The notes under the pieces: model-generated
Seen by the model: only the letters and a program-made list of their open reading frames with translations
The model's database searches: none
Told to the model about the DNA's origin: nothing
Made by a program: the position numbers and the translations under genes
Shown: piece by piece, positions 1 through 12,560 of the stretch
Layout: each line of letters starts with the position of its first letter
Position numbering within the stretch: position 1 is the stretch's first letter
NCBI RefSeq assembly: GCF_963855985.1
Contig: NC_087104.1
Span: 13,578,001-13,642,000, forward strand
Direction of reading: 5' to 3'
DNA from: Ostrinia nubilalis
Taxonomy: Eukaryota > Arthropoda > Insecta > Lepidoptera > Crambidae
Length of the DNA: 64,000 nt

Positions 1-146
1 AAGAAAAAATATTGTATTTTGTAGGTCCATTGAAGTAAAATGATTATTAAAAATATTAACTAGGTGTCAGGGTTTCCGTCCACGTGGACGAAAACCAAAA
101 TCTTGCAAAATTGTTATGCTAGTATTAGTCCACTTAATTATCTAAG
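1..146. other. Unassigned flank
   Basis: AT-rich DNA left of the first hAT insertion. I see no coding or repeat signal in it. Confidence 0.5.
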
Positions 147-154
147 ATTTCTAT

Positions 155-1587
155 TAGTGTCCGACCGAATGTTCGGTTTCGGTTTCGTTTTCGGTTGAGT
201 TTCGGTAAAAACACGAGTTTCGGTTTAGTTTCGTTTTCGGCGGCAAACTTGCCGAAACTACAACCGAAACCGAATGTGCATTCGGGAGTTTCCGCGCTGT
301 TATTGGTCATGTTCGGCGCGTTGAATGAGTGAATGAATCCGATCAGAGCCAATGTCGTGATTCGCTCGCTTGTTTGTTTGTTAGTTTAGTGTAGTTTTGT
401 TTTGTTGTGGTGGCGAGTTTTTGAGTGATTTATTCTGAATTTGGTAAGTTTTATCTCGTTTTATGTCGTTATTACATAAGAGCGGGTAGTAAACATCAAA
501 AAAAATATTCAATACTAGCGGGCCGCCCGCGACTTCGTACGCGTGGATCCCGTTTTACCCCCTTTATCTATCTTACGCGGTTTAGATTTTTTCATACAAT
601 TTTTTTCCCCGTTAACTCCAGTTTCCGTGGGAATTTTGCAATATCCTGTTGTAACTAAGCTTTAAGTTTACTAAGGTACTTGCATGCCAAATTTCAAGCG
701 TCTAACTTAAGCAGCTTAGATTTTTCATACAAAAGGATTTTCCCGCTAATTACCGTTCCCGTGGGAATTCCGAAGTAAACTATAACCTGCCCAGGAGTAT
801 GAAGAATAATTGTACCAAGTTTCGTTAAAATCCGTTTAGTAGTTTTTGTTTCTATAAGGAACATACAGACAGACAGACAGACAAAAATTTTACTGATTGC
901 ATTTTTGGCATCAGTATCGATCACTAATCACCCCCTGATAGTTATTTTGAAAATATATTTCATGTACAGAATTGACCTCTCTACAGATTTATTATAAGTA
1001 TAGATGACTGATAAAAGTATAATCAAGTTTAATCTAACCTATAAATTTATTTTTGGTTCGCAAATGCTTTACGTAAACAAACATTAGTTAGGTAGTTAGT
1101 AATGACTATAGTGCATTTCATGGTGATAATATTATGGATTCAGAGTTTCAAAGTTCATTTTTTAGTATTTATCACCAAGGTATCCGAGTAAGTGACAAGT
1201 AGGTACAGTAGATACTAACTTACGTACTACCAATTTTGTTTTGAGAAATTATTAAGGTAAAAACCCGACCATGGGACGGTTTATGTAGATGTCCTGAATA
1301 TTGCGAGTAATTAAAAAAAATGTAGACTATAAATCCTTCTTTTTCTTTTTCAATACATAATTTGATACCTTTTAGAGTAAAAAGGCGCTTTATAAGTTCA
1401 ATTTTAATGCAATTAAAACAATAAAGACTGACTGATTATAATAACGTTTTCTTTATTTTTCCCTCAAAATATGAGCCTTGTAAGGAAGTTTCGGTTTCGG
1501 TTTCGGTTTCGGCCGAAATAGACACCGTTGCCGAAATTCGTTTTCGGTTTCGGTTTCGGTCGTAAAACTAGTTTCGGTCGGACACTA
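155..1587. mobile_element. Non-autonomous hAT-type element with TTTCGG-rich ends
   Basis: The ends are inverted copies of TAGTGTCCGACCGAA (155-169 and 1573-1587). They are flanked by a perfect 8-bp duplication, ATTTCTAT, at 147-154 and 1588-1595. An 8-bp TSD and ends starting TAG-N-G are hallmarks of the hAT superfamily. Both subterminal regions are packed with the hexamer TTTCGG and its complement, probably transposase-binding sites (inference). No transposase frame is visible. A second element is nested at 515-1004, so the original hAT was about 0.94 kb. Confidence 0.85.
515..1004 (-). mobile_element. (GTCT)n-bearing inverted-repeat element, nested in the hAT
   Basis: Same family as 42800-43920 in reverse orientation. 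It runs from the CTAGCGGGCCGCCCGCGACT end, through a short GACA tract near 866-882, to the outer end that reads CTATACTTATAATAAATC on the minus strand. Lepidopteran MITE-like families carrying hitchhiking GTCY microsatellites are known; membership here is inferred from sequence likeness. It has no coding capacity. The 694-924 reading frame is accidental: the same sequence is open in the 42.8-kb copy only because the repeat is shared. Confidence 0.75.
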
Positions 1588-1595
1588 ATTTCTAT

Positions 1596-3548
1596 ACAAA
1601 AACTTTAATAAACCCTTAAAATAGTGTTTATTATGCTAATAATTAGACATACATGCCAAAAACATTACGTAAAGTAGCTAAAACAGTAATTAAACATACC
1701 ATGAAAGTTCCCTACCGGCACGTTTTTTTTCTAACTTGACGACGTTTTCCATTCACCTGTGTGCAGCAGCAACTTCCGTAGATTTTTTTGGAGTTATTAC
1801 TTGTCAAATTACATTTTCATGCAGGCAGAACTGTTACTTAGATATTATAGATTGTAACAAGTCCAAACTTGCACGGAAAGTTAGGTTTGTATTCCAATTT
1901 TGCGTATTTGTTTGTGGCAAGTCGGTCAAATGGACGAAAACAGGAGCTGGACGGAAAACCGGCGCAATTACCCTAATTAATTACTGAACAAAACAACTTT
2001 AGTGTGACTTATTTAAGGTACAATTTGCTTTGACACTTTGACAAGTCAAATTGTACAGCAAAATTATGGTTACAGTCGTTTCAGGGTTACTACTAAGGAA
2101 TTTGTATTGGAAAAGAGTTTTCGCGACGGCAAAATGATGGTATGGTTGAATGTTACAAAAACCAGCTTACGTTTGCTTTTGTTTTGGTTCTTATGGTGGT
2201 AGATTTAAGGTTTGAAATAGGGGATCGGGTTTATAAAGAGGGAGGGGTGAATGAACCTGAGACCACGTGGAGTTCGCAATTGCGCAGTTTTGAAGACCCC
2301 TGCAGTAGGTTATGGCGTACTCCGTGTATGGGGTCAGGTGTAGGCACCAGTGTTGGTTATTTATTTATTTATTTATATAAGGCACAGCTACAGAGAACAA
2401 ACAATAACAATACAATTAACACAACAACATAGCACAATATTAAGTCTGAACTCCGATTAGAGCCAGGCACAGCATTTAAATAACAAAGAAATAACAAAAA
2501 AACGGTTAGTAACATAATCAATTTTCATTTACATAATTCTTATTGTTATGGTGCTGTGTGAAATTATCCTAAGATTTAGGTATTTATACTATTTATTAAA
2601 AGAAAATGTATCGTTTTATTTTTACAGATCCATTTTTAACAATCATTTCTTGCATTTCTGTTAAGTTTATTTAAATTTTCGGCTTTTCTTCATTAAGTAT
2701 GGAAAAAAAAAGATAAAAGCCAACAGTAGTTTTTTTCTAAAACAGGAATTTTAATTTTAGTTTTCCATATTACTCGTTTCGATCTCAATTTGTGACACGT
2801 ACTTGAGATTCAACTCACAAATGGCTATAATGCGGAATGAGATTAACTGGTTAGAGTCAACAAAAGAAGCTTTTTGAATATAAAATGAGTGATTCATATG
2901 CATTTGGTAACGTACAGACCGGTCAACGAACGAAATATAGAAGTATAACTTATAAGTTACCTATTTAAGTCATCAAATATCATTAGTAAAATATACTTAT
3001 ATTTTTTATCAAAATTATTATGAGCATGAAACTTAAATTAAAAAAAAAATATATTTTCGCCTCGTTTTCAAAATAAGCGGTAACAAAAGCGGCGACCATG
3101 TTATTTGATTCACACGAAAGATTATTTGAATAGTAGTGAAAGGTATCTTCTTTATTCAATTTTAAAAGAAAGAGACTTACTTTCTCTTTCTTACTCATAA
3201 AAAATTGCAAGCGAGAAGCACATTGGCCACATAAATTTAAATCTTTTAGTCAATGTTTTTTTTCAGATCAGGTTTTATAAGCTCTTTCTAAGCATTTCTC
3301 GTTAACTCAACTCAAAACTGCGCGTAATAAGTTGAAACTAAAGCGCCATCTGCAGACAAACCGAATGAACCACGTGCAATATTAGGAGACGGTAATTTTA
3401 CTATTTTCTTTTAAGAATTGCAATTGCTTTGATAACTAAGCTGAAAAATTTTTTGAAGCATTATAGTGTATACGTAAATTTTGAACGTATCTTATGCAGT
3501 TATAATGCTAAGTTAGTCTTATTATTAGGGTCTGTATTAATGTTTTGA
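1596..3548. other. No gene seen; short hairpin
   Basis: AT-rich DNA with a small hairpin at 2018-2056 (10-bp arms GTACAATTTG / CAAATTGTAC). A (TTTA)n stretch near 2360 is followed by A-rich sequence resembling a retroelement tail. The small open frames here show no recognisable domain. Confidence 0.4.
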
Positions 3549-3733
3549 GGTTATCTCGTCTTTTTTGTTTATTTTAAAAATTACTTATCATTAAGTTTAG
3601 TTATATTTGACTTTGACTTGATTTAAGTACAAAGTTTATGTTTCGTAACAATCTCTGTTTAGAAACTAAAACCACTAAAACTCAACTTAATGATAAGTAA
3701 TTTTTAAAATAAACAAAAAAAGAGGAGATATCC
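3549..3733. repeat. Fold-back inverted repeat, arms about 52 bp
   Basis: The arms at about 3549-3602 and 3681-3733 are near-perfect inverted copies that share TTTTAAAAATTACTTATCAT. They are separated by about 78 bp. The structure is like a palindromic MITE, but I could not fix a target duplication. Confidence 0.75.
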
Positions 3734-6177
3734 GTTCTTACGGCCATAATTCGGATTTTTTAAATAGATGATTAGTTTTTTTGGAGGATATCTGTTTTTT
3801 AGAGTGATACACTGATAATGTCTGTGACCATAACTGGACACGGCACCCTACTCTCCGGCCTGTCATATTTAGGTCACCCACATTCCCCAAGGGACGTGTG
3901 CAGCCCTGCAATCATTCCTGCTCAACGGTATATGCAAAAAATAATCGCCCAAGTAACTAGGGGGGAAATAAAGTGGGGGTAGATCTAACCCCTTTTTTAA
4001 AAACTGTACATATGAATAACGCTAATCATAGTGGTTTTTTTATGCTTTACAAAAATAGCAGGTATGTTAGATATTTTATTCATATGGGATTCATTCCTTC
4101 TCTTTCTATTTTTATTTAATGGCAACCAAACCTTTCAGGGGAGGGAGGTTTATTTCTGCCAATGTCAAGTGACATCTTGAAATCACCAAGTTGTAATCTG
4201 CTAATGGACATGGCGCACAATTTTTGTTGAAGATGCCAAAAAAAACTACAAAAAATTAGAATGAATACTGTATTTTTACTTTTTTGATATCTTTAAAAAT
4301 GACTGAAATATTCAAGCTCAAAGTGCGCTCTTCCGCTAGGAGCGATTTTCCGCGCGGATTTTGAAAATGTGACGTAGTAACATGAAAAGCTGCATGTAAG
4401 ATATTATCTGTGTACAATGGTTAGAATGGTTAGTAGGGGAGCCGAAGCAGGGATTTCGGGACTTACTAAAGAGTGGCAGACTAACATACAAGGAAATACT
4501 TTGTACCTGGTTGATTACCTCTAAGTATGAATTTTTGATATAAAACGGCATTAGTTCTTATGCCTCTCACCCAAAAAATACCTCAATTAAGCCCAAATTT
4601 GAGACCGCAACCAAACTTTGAGTGACGATGAAAACTAGCCTAGATGGAGGACACATGAAATTGAACTTCAGCTTCTTCATTGATAAAGACTTATCATTTA
4701 CCATCCTTTTGTATTCCATTTTCAAGTCACTTTTTTTTCGCTTACTGTAAAACAAAACGTGGGATTTTTTTAAATCTCAGGTCTTTTGAACGCACATCTG
4801 ATCTACTCCGTGACCATGGTGCTTGCAACAGTGCCGAAATATTGGAAACTCAAAACTAAGGTACATGGTAGCAATCCCGTCAGTAATAATAATAGGAAAA
4901 TGTCTTGAAAAATAAGTAAATCGTATATTACTTTATGTAACTAATTTTATTATGTATCATACTTATAACTAATCACTTCATTCAGAACTAGAAAACGATT
5001 CCAAGGATTCCACTTTTCTTCAATAGATGATCAAGATAATAGAGTTATTTATTATAAATTGCTCTTCCACCATTTCAATTATTCTATCTTACATCTTACT
5101 TGATGAAATCTTTTTCAATTTTATTTACATGGTCATAATATTTTCACCATTCCTCTGCACCAATTTGTGAGGTACACCTGAAACCCCCGATAAAGCAGCT
5201 ATTATAAGAATAATATTAAAAAAACCCTTCTGACGCAGTTAGGTAATAAACTAAATGTATCAAATTTCACTCCAACTTACTGTCAACTCAACGACGAGCT
5301 TTAAAATCAAAGATTAACTTTAAATTATGCCTTATTTTACAATACACATTGAAAACAATATGACTTGCTTGAGCTTTTTCGACTTTTTCACGAAAATAAC
5401 AAATAGGCATGAAGAGATTACAAAATTTCTGCAGCGACAGTTCATTTGAATTACTTTGACAGGTGACAATAAATCCATAGACATTTGCCATATGAAAGAC
5501 ACACTTTTCCAATATTTTTGTTTGCCATGAGATTCTGGTACACCTATACCTATCATTTAATGAAAAGATAAACTAAATTTTTTCAGCACAACGAAAATCA
5601 GCTTTGGCGCGTAGCAATGCAACGTGACAACTGCAGTTCGGACTTCTTTATGCGTCCACTACACATACAATAAAATTCGAACTATCGCACATTTTTTCTT
5701 TTTAATTCTAATTCAGTAAAAAATGTTTTTGAAACCTTCATTCAAAATTCAAAAGTTATTATCATATGACAGAACTTATGACCACACTATGTACATTGAA
5801 TAAAATATTTTTCTTTTTATCATCAAGCTTAGCAGTCTAATAAGTTACTATGACACTCGAGTTAATCCACATTCAGCACCATAGCCTCCCCTTCTACAAG
5901 GCCCTCTACAAATGTCAAAACGTCACTTAACCCCTTTAGCACCAGTTCTTTTGTTTTTGAGAAGATGTACCCAAATTTTTATATCAATTAAATTATAGTT
6001 CAGTCGTTTGGTACAAATTAACGTGGTTACCTGGAAAGTGTTCCGGGAGTTTTGAAAATTGGTGATTAAAATAGATTTCGCTATGCTCTCTGTTAGTCTG
6101 TTAGTTAAGTGTGATTGCCGCGCTCGTTGCGAAATTGGAAAAATGCTGCCTTAGAGAAGATTTTTGATAGTTACATT
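3734..6177. other. No gene seen
   Basis: AT-rich sequence of about 2.4 kb. The overlapping minus frames at 5288-5556 and others here are short, lysine/phenylalanine-rich and typical of AT-rich non-coding DNA. No splice-flanked coding exon or known repeat was recognised. Confidence 0.35.
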
Positions 6178-6188
6178 CTTTCCTATTT

Positions 6189-6605
6189 CGTCGTTACAGC
6201 CAAATGACGTTCACTGCTGGACAAAGGCGAGAATCCTTTGGGTTTTCCATAGGTTTTTCATAATGAACAGTAATGCGCTGCCCGCATTCAGGTTCTTCCC
6301 GCGACCTTTACCAGATCGTCGGTCCACCTAGTAGGAGGCCTACCCAAGCTACGTCTTCCAGCCCGTGGTCGCCACTCTTCTGCCCCAATGGCCATCGTCT
6401 CTACGAGCTATGTGTCCCGCCCACTGCCACTTGATTTTAGCAATTCTGCGTGCTATGTCGGTCACTTTGGTTCTCCTGCGGATCTCCTCATTTTAGATTC
6501 GATCACGCAGGGAAACCCCGAGCATAGCCCGCTCCATCACCCTTTGGGTGACCTTGAGCTTTCTTATGAGGCCCATAGTAAGCGACCACGTTTCAGAACC
6601 TTAAA
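6189..6605 (-). pseudogene. 5'-truncated RTE-type LINE, 3' end, minus strand
   Basis: The complement encodes decayed C-terminal reverse-transcriptase ORF sequence. It includes the blocks MERAMLGVSLRDRI, NEEIRRRTKVTDIA and KWQWAGHIARR, then a broken terminal FVQQ-TSFG with frameshifts and stops. The insertion is flanked by a perfect 11-bp duplication, CTTTCCTATTT, at 6178-6188 and 6606-6616. It is a dead-on-arrival copy: no endonuclease or RT core is present. The open frame at 6388-6663 on the + strand is antisense shadow. Confidence 0.88.
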
Positions 6606-6622
6606 CTTTCCTATTTATTTCA

Positions 6623-6720
6623 CGACTAGCTTTTGCCTGCGGCTTCACCCGCGTGAAATTTAGTGTCACAGATCGGCATAAATTATAGCCTATCCTCCTG
6701 GGGCCTGGCGTCATATATTT
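6623..6720 (+). repeat. Lepidopteran interspersed repeat end (CTAGCTTTTGCCTGCGGCTT type)
   Basis: It begins GACTAGCTTTTGCCTGCGGC and continues through a segment ending near GGCGTCATATATTTATTAC. This is the characteristic end of a widespread lepidopteran short repeat. A related inner piece (AAAATCCGTTGAGTGCTTTT, then GCGTGAAAGAGTAACAAACC) lies at about 7905-8015, suggesting one repeat opened by later insertions or two separate fragments. Confidence 0.5.
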
Positions 6721-7050
6721 ATTACATAAAACAAAAAAAATATAAATCAACGCTATCTGTTGAAATTTACCAGAACTTTTACGTTAGTTAGTTAGATGGT
6801 GCATCTGTCCATCATTCTTAGCTGTGATTGGCTAGTGAAGTGACATGTATATTTTTTTATCTTTAATTGAACTAGCGACGGCGCCGCGACCAGGAACAAG
6901 TGGTTAGTAGTAATGAAATTTTTACTAAAATATGAATTATTTCTATAAGCCTTTGTTATTATTCGTTTTGGGATTTGAACTGTTTTATTATCTGAGTATC
7001 ACTGATTGTGAAAATATGTATTAAAACTACGAAAACCATGGTGAAATCTG

Positions 7051-7128
7051 AATGTCATACAGGTATTACATGAGGTCCCAATTACTAGTGTAAACTGACA
7101 GAGCCCAGTGTAATACCTGTATGACATT
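7051..7128. repeat. Perfect 20-bp inverted repeat (small palindromic MITE)
   Basis: AATGTCATACAGGTATTACA at 7051-7070 is exactly complementary to 7109-7128, with a 38-bp spacer. It is likely a miniature fold-back element. No target duplication could be settled. Confidence 0.8.
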
Positions 7129-9244
7129 GTACATTTTCTATTAAATAGCATACAATCTGATATTATTTTCTTATTTGTTTAGGTAGATATATGCGAATAT
7201 AACATATTAGAACACTCAAAACTCGATTTTACTGGTAAAGTCGGCCCAGAAGTATTATCAACACCTCAAGTCACTTTGATTTTTTTTAATGAAATTAAAA
7301 TAATTTCATTAGGCACTTAATCAAATTGTTTTTTATTTTTTTTTATTGCTATTGACCTTATCTACATTACTTAATGTTAATTACACATTGGTGTGATGCA
7401 TTTTTTTATCACGAGGATTTTTTAATTTGAGTCATCCATATGAAATGCAATAAAATTTTGAAATGCTATTTAAAAAAAAATAGAGATGCAATGTTATTGC
7501 CCAAAAATGACATAAAACTTGATAAAGAATCTATCTAGCTACATTTTAACGAAAAGGTACTTAAAAAATATCTATATTTGCATCCACTGCATAGAAAAAA
7601 GTAAGTACAGGCAGAAAAAAAAAAAAAATATGTAAAAAAAAATTTTGGCATCTCAATATATTTCAAAAATAGATTCAAATTCGTTGTAGATAATCAAGAA
7701 ACTTAACTAGGAATTACTTTTGTGCAATTTATTACGGGACATCCCGTACATGAAATAAAAAAGTCGTTGACATTGGGAACCGATGTCGTAAATATATGAC
7801 ATTGAGAAAATTGCCGTTTTCCAGATAAAAATTTTTATTTTATTTTTTAAGATAATTATATCAATTATTAATACTATTTGGATAGTTTTCATATGAATTC
7901 ACGATAAAAATAATTCCCGGGCCCCAGGAGGCTATATGTTATTCTGGGTTACAAACAATAATATTGTACAGTTTCAACAAAATCCGTTGAGTGCTTTTTG
8001 CGTGAAAGAGTAACAAACCTGAGACACAGGAATCTTCCTAGTTCAGGTATCAACCCACCAACATTCTTACTTTTTGTTTTTCCTGATTGTTTGTTATCAT
8101 AATATTATCTGTTATGTTGGTGAGAAATAAACATTACTTTACTTTATTTTAAACTTCTAGGCATCCAAACTTTCGCAATTACCTATAATATTAGTAGGAT
8201 ACAATTATGTAATGTAGAAACAAACAAGACAAAAAAAATGTATGCTTCAGCAACGCGAATTTTTTTATACTTCAGCATATTTAGGACACCCGGCAGCGTG
8301 TCCTGCCATGATCAAAGAAAAAAGAACTCGCAAAATAGCAGGTACATTAATTTGACTGTTTCACAACTCTAAATCTATTTAACTTACATTACATGAAATT
8401 TATCACATTTATCAAAGCTTCTTAGCTTGTCTATGTCCCAAAAATTATAAAATGAAAAAAGTAGTTGTCAAAAACCTTTTTTAAGGCGGATTTTTTTCAA
8501 TAAGGCGGGCGCGCGCGCGGCTATAAACGAGGTCACAAAATTCGGAAAGAACATAGCGAAATCTATTTATTCACCAATTTTCAAAAATTCCGGAAAACTT
8601 TCCAAGTAAAATTAACAAATAACTGGACTATTTACTCGTTATTGAGCACAGAGACACAAACTTAATTATTTTTCCAGAAAATTTATATTTAAGTGCATAA
8701 ATGTAATAATGGCTTCATATTGCACAAAATTGGCAATAGGTGGCATAATAATGGTTACTTTTTTAGCGCCTAGTTTGAAATGTGATTGAACGATGACAAC
8801 TAACAACAGTTGTCAGTTAGGTAAAATTTTATTTTAGTTGGAAAAAGACAAAAAGTGGTAAATGGGTTAACGTGCGGGGGCTGCAAAATCATGTTGTGAC
8901 GTCACGCGCGAATATTGGAAATTTTTGAAAATTTTAAAAAGTCCGTAAACTTCTCGAGGCTCTATCTTCGGTAATACTGGATGGATTGAGGTGAAATAAA
9001 AACTAGTGTAATGTGTGTGATCTAAACTTTAAATTAAGTCATAATTTAACTTAATATTACAACTTATGCGTGTTGTCCATTATTATAATTACTCACTAAT
9101 AAAAACTTCAAGGGGGGTCAAATTGCGGGATCCTTTTAATATTGGGACAATTAAGTAAAGAATATTAATATTTTGACAGCTATGACAGATTTAAAACAAC
9201 ATAAAATTGACGCTCTCTCTCATGAAAAAAATGATTACTAAACT
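7129..9244. other. No gene seen
   Basis: AT-rich stretch with homopolymer runs (for example around 7611-7645). A repeat fragment at 7905-8015 is described with 6623-6720. A short GCGCGC run lies near 8510. The region 8520-8650 shares phrases with 6000-6130 in inverse orientation (CGAAATCTATTT; CCAATTTTCAAAA), a possible dispersed repeat pair. No convincing exon. Confidence 0.35.
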
Positions 9245-9484
9245 ATTTTTTTTATCCACAACGAGGAAGCACTTGACCTATATCGCACCTGATGGTAAGT
9301 GATGATCAGGCCGAAGGTGGAAGCGAGCTTCACTCGGAATCCTCAACCACAGAGGAACTAGCTATCTTACCTCTTACTGCCAGAACACAACAATGCTGTT
9401 AACATTGTTGTTATGGCGACAGACTTAGGTAAGATGGTGGTAGCTAGCCAGGCGGACTTAGAACAAGCCCTACCACCTATTTGC
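9245..9484 (-). mobile_element. SINE body lacking its tRNA-like head
   Basis: It matches 60366-60590 closely, sharing GATCAG/CCGAAGGTGGAAGCGAG and GAATCCTCAACCACAGAGGA. The pair also shares CAACAATGCTGTTAACATT and TAAGATGGTGGTAGCTAGCC. The copy ends after CCCTACCACC, where the other copy continues into a tRNA-like 5' region. It is therefore a 5'-truncated copy of the same SINE. Confidence 0.75.
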
Positions 9485-10007
9485 CCTACCGTTTCTATTA
9501 TTACATTCAATAATTTTGCGGATATTGTATACGTATCTTCACCGCTCCATAATACATATTAGTATGGACTTATTTACAGTCAGACCCTTATATTTCATTG
9601 GAGATAATATACTGTACGGGCTACTAAGTTGACCGGTTGACATCTCAGTTAGTTATTGCCAAATTATGCTTCAGTCGAGAACATTATATTTAGGCAGTTT
9701 GTTTAGGATCAGCGAAAGTTATACTTTGGACTAGTCATGTTTACTATGTCCCAGCAAATGTGTGGGATAATACTTGATAGACCGACGACGAAGAAGTAAT
9801 TGGATGAGAAAAGCTATCGAAGAATGAAGAAGAGCAAAGAAGGATCGAGCTTTCGAGTCCAGCAGTGGACTGCCGTTGACTAAATTGATGATATTTACTT
9901 TATTCTATAAACTGACGTCATTATAGACCAACAAAAAAAAAAGTGGTATGCTGAAGACATAGCACGCCACTGTCATTTCAGTAAACATTTTAAAGGACGA
10001 AGCACAC
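9485..10007. other. LINE coding scrap and unassigned DNA
   Basis: About 9790-9895 on the + strand ends with phrases typical of LINE ORF ends (TCCAGCAGTGGACTGCCGTT followed by TGA-rich sequence). It is a very short, decayed RTE-like 3' tail. The rest is unassigned. Confidence 0.35.
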
Positions 10008-10183
10008 TTATCAACCCGGAAACGGATCGTAACCGTATCAACTCGAGGCGGTCAGTATTCTTTGTATAAAATTCCGTGCTGCAACGCAAACTTATCCGCA
10101 CCGTAACGTAAACGCCTCGCCACCGTTGACCGCGCGGCGAAAGGTGATACTATTACAGTGTTTGTCTCTTTCCAGGTTGATAA
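10008..10183. mobile_element. Small MITE with TTATCAACC ends
   Basis: TTATCAACCCGGAAAC (10008-10023) is an inverted match of TTTCCAGGTTGATAA (10169-10183). The interior is GC-richer than its surroundings and non-coding. The target duplication is not clear. Confidence 0.5.
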
Positions 10184-11523
10184 CCCAAAATCCTCCTCCA
10201 AACCACGACCGTCAATTCAACAGTCTCCACTATTTCTTCCACTATTTTTATTTTTTATTTTTTTTTCTTTATTAAGGAAACAAACAGCATGAGTTCATAC
10301 ATGTGACCTTAAAAAATAAAAACAGTACAGTAGCCTAATCAGTTTCCACAGATAATAACTATGCCGGCTCTATTTTTTTTACATCTACAGTGACCGTGCA
10401 GAATCGACCTAATATGTAGATATTTGCGATAGGAGGAGAATAAATATAGCCCGGTGTGAATTTGACCAGTGATTTGTGGTCGAGGTCTAGTTTTGGCTAT
10501 GTGGAGAGAAAATGTTTTTCAAACAGGATTTTCTGAAATCCTGTATACAAAGTGTAATGTTATCACTTGATCAAACAATAAGAATTGGTTCTACTGCTTT
10601 CCCCAAGGAACCGATCACAATTAGTCATTTAGTACCAAAAGTAGTTTGAATAAATCAACCCTTTGTCAGGCCTGGCTTACTCCGCGCGGTACATCCGATA
10701 ATTACCTACAGCGAAGCGCCCCGCCGGCGGGTATTATATCAGTCGAGTGTCACGCGCGCGCCCGTCAGGACGCTGGCGTGCGTTGTAGTATGTACCTAAT
10801 TCTATGATCGAAGTATTATTTAAAATGGACATAAAGAGAAATAAATATAGTGCGGGGTTCGGGTGTTTAAATTCGAAAAGAAATCTACACCGGATTTATC
10901 TTTTTTTTCGCTTCCCAAAGATGCTGAAAGGTATGTTGGTCATGTAGGTAATCAATAATTCTTAGGATAGTATAGGAAACTAACCTACCATGACTACTGC
11001 TCAGAATGCGTTCGTTCGTTTCAGCCAAATGACGTCCACTGCTGGACAAAGGCCTCTCCCAAGGTTTTCCATAATTAATGCGTACTTACCTACATACGTA
11101 CCTCATTACATATAAGTAGATTAATTAATTTTTCACTAGACAGCAACCCTAACAACGTAAGAAGAGTTCAGAGGCACGCGATAGAAAGAGACAAAACTTG
11201 TAGGTGAATAAAATTGTAGGTACGTAGTGCTGTGCGAGCTGAATTCCACTGTATCGCGTCGTAGCAAGACTCGCATTTATTTAAATCGTCTTGCGGAGTA
11301 ATCCTTCTGTACCTGTACTATTACTTATTCTGTGCCTTTGTGTTCACTTAAGTTTAAGAAATACATCCTGTATGTGTGTGGTTACTTAATTAAATTAATA
11401 TTATAAACTTCAAAACTATATTGAATATCAAAAACATACCGAATAATTAGCGTAGAGTAAATTGCAGGTATAAGACAGTAAGTGCGTCCTGCACAAAAGG
11501 TTCAAAAAACGTACATTTCAAAC
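10184..11523. other. No gene seen; RTE scrap at 11028-11072
   Basis: It contains a 45-bp antisense RTE 3' end (CAAATGACGTCCACTGCTGG, preceded by a CGTT tail) at about 11024-11072. The GC-rich patch 10680-10790 shows no reading frame or splice context. Confidence 0.4.
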
Positions 11524-11665
11524 CTGCATTACTGGACCCCGCAAAGCTGGACTTCCGTGGGATCAACATCGCAAACCGGATGATCGGGTGAAGTTAATAT
11601 TAAAATGTAAACGAGATCCTGTAAAAAACGGGATGTTTCCGTAGGAACAAGAACTTACCCTAACC
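11524..11665. mobile_element. Degraded copy of the MITE at 39498-39770
   Basis: It shares the run GTTAATATTAAAA, the AACGGGATGT motif and the CCGTAGGAACAAG...CCTAAC end with 39498-39770. The left end is eroded. Confidence 0.5.
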
Positions 11666-12041
11666 GTTTTTTAATCTCCTCCAACTCCCCACGCACCGTT
11701 TTCAAGCCTCGCCTCACCTTAATCTGGTTCATTATTAACTCATAATCTTCGCCTAATATAGTTCCCACACCTGCCGCTAGTCGCCATGAATCAACGGCTT
11801 ACATTTAATTAACACTATAAATACGGGGAAAATTTCCCGAGACCGGGGAAATTATCTCGGGGCTGGTTTTTGGTTAGTTTAGGCTGAGGGTGATAAGGGT
11901 TATTAGTTAATACGCTTCTTAGAATTTTGTCTATAAATAGTGCGGGTTTTAGAATCAGAGCTAAGTTAGTTTAATGCAAATATACATATACACACTCTAT
12001 GGAATATTGCGTTCTTCTTCCTTCTTTTCGTGTCGACAACA
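11666..12041. other. Unassigned
   Basis: No coding, RNA or repeat feature recognised. Confidence 0.3.
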
Positions 12042-12310
12042 AACCTAAACAGTGTCAGCCGAAAACTCCGCCACAAGAGTGGCGTTGTCAGCAGCATTCA
12101 TGAAATCCTCCTGAGTGCAGTTGCTCGGGCATTCAGGGCACGACATCAGAAGCTGAACAAAACTGCACCTGCACTCCATGTTTAAGCCATCCAAGAATCC
12201 AGCTGACCAGATTGTCCTTACTACGGCCAAACTGCGTCCGGGGTCTATTTAAAGACTTCCAGGTAAGCCAGGGGAGCTCATGTCCAGGTGGAGGACTCTC
12301 AGACATAGGG
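12042..12310 (-). pseudogene. C-terminal fragment of a LINE ORF2, minus strand
   Basis: Read on the minus strand it gives LTWKSLNRPRTQFGRSKDN, then after a frame change ECRCSFVQLLMSCPECPSNC and TQEDFMNAADNATLVAEF to a stop. The motif set (WKSLNR-RT--GRSKDN, C-C, MSCP-CP, CTQED) matches the zinc-binding-like tail found after the RT domain in several insect LINEs. Sister copies lie at 50692-50882 and 55798-55985. The fragment has frameshifts and lacks any RT core, so it is a pseudogene. Confidence 0.6.
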
Positions 12311-12454
12311 ACAAAAGGGCAGGGGAGATCAGCTCTCTCGCGCCATAATCTTAATGCAATATTTGTATTTGACATTTATTTATTTATTTTATAGAAACCA
12401 ACAGCGATACATTGAAAATGTTAGTTATAAGATTTAGACTTGACAAATATTGCG

Positions 12455-12560
12455 TTAAGGTGATTATAGACTGGTAGAGCATATCTACTTGTAACAGAAC
12501 AACGAGCCGCTCTATGATATGTCTAGTGTATACCCCTGTAACGAATTAAACGTCATACAT
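12455..12560. mobile_element. Partial copy of the MITE at 38906-39500
   Basis: TTAAGGTGATTATAGACTGG followed by AACAGAACAACGAGCCGCT matches the left arm at 38906-38998. The right arm is not found nearby. Confidence 0.6.

Noticed and set aside
515..1004. Helitron
   Set aside because: Some lepidopteran short repeats are Helitron-like, but here the TC/CTRR ends and 3' hairpin could not be shown. I kept the neutral (GTCT)n element name.
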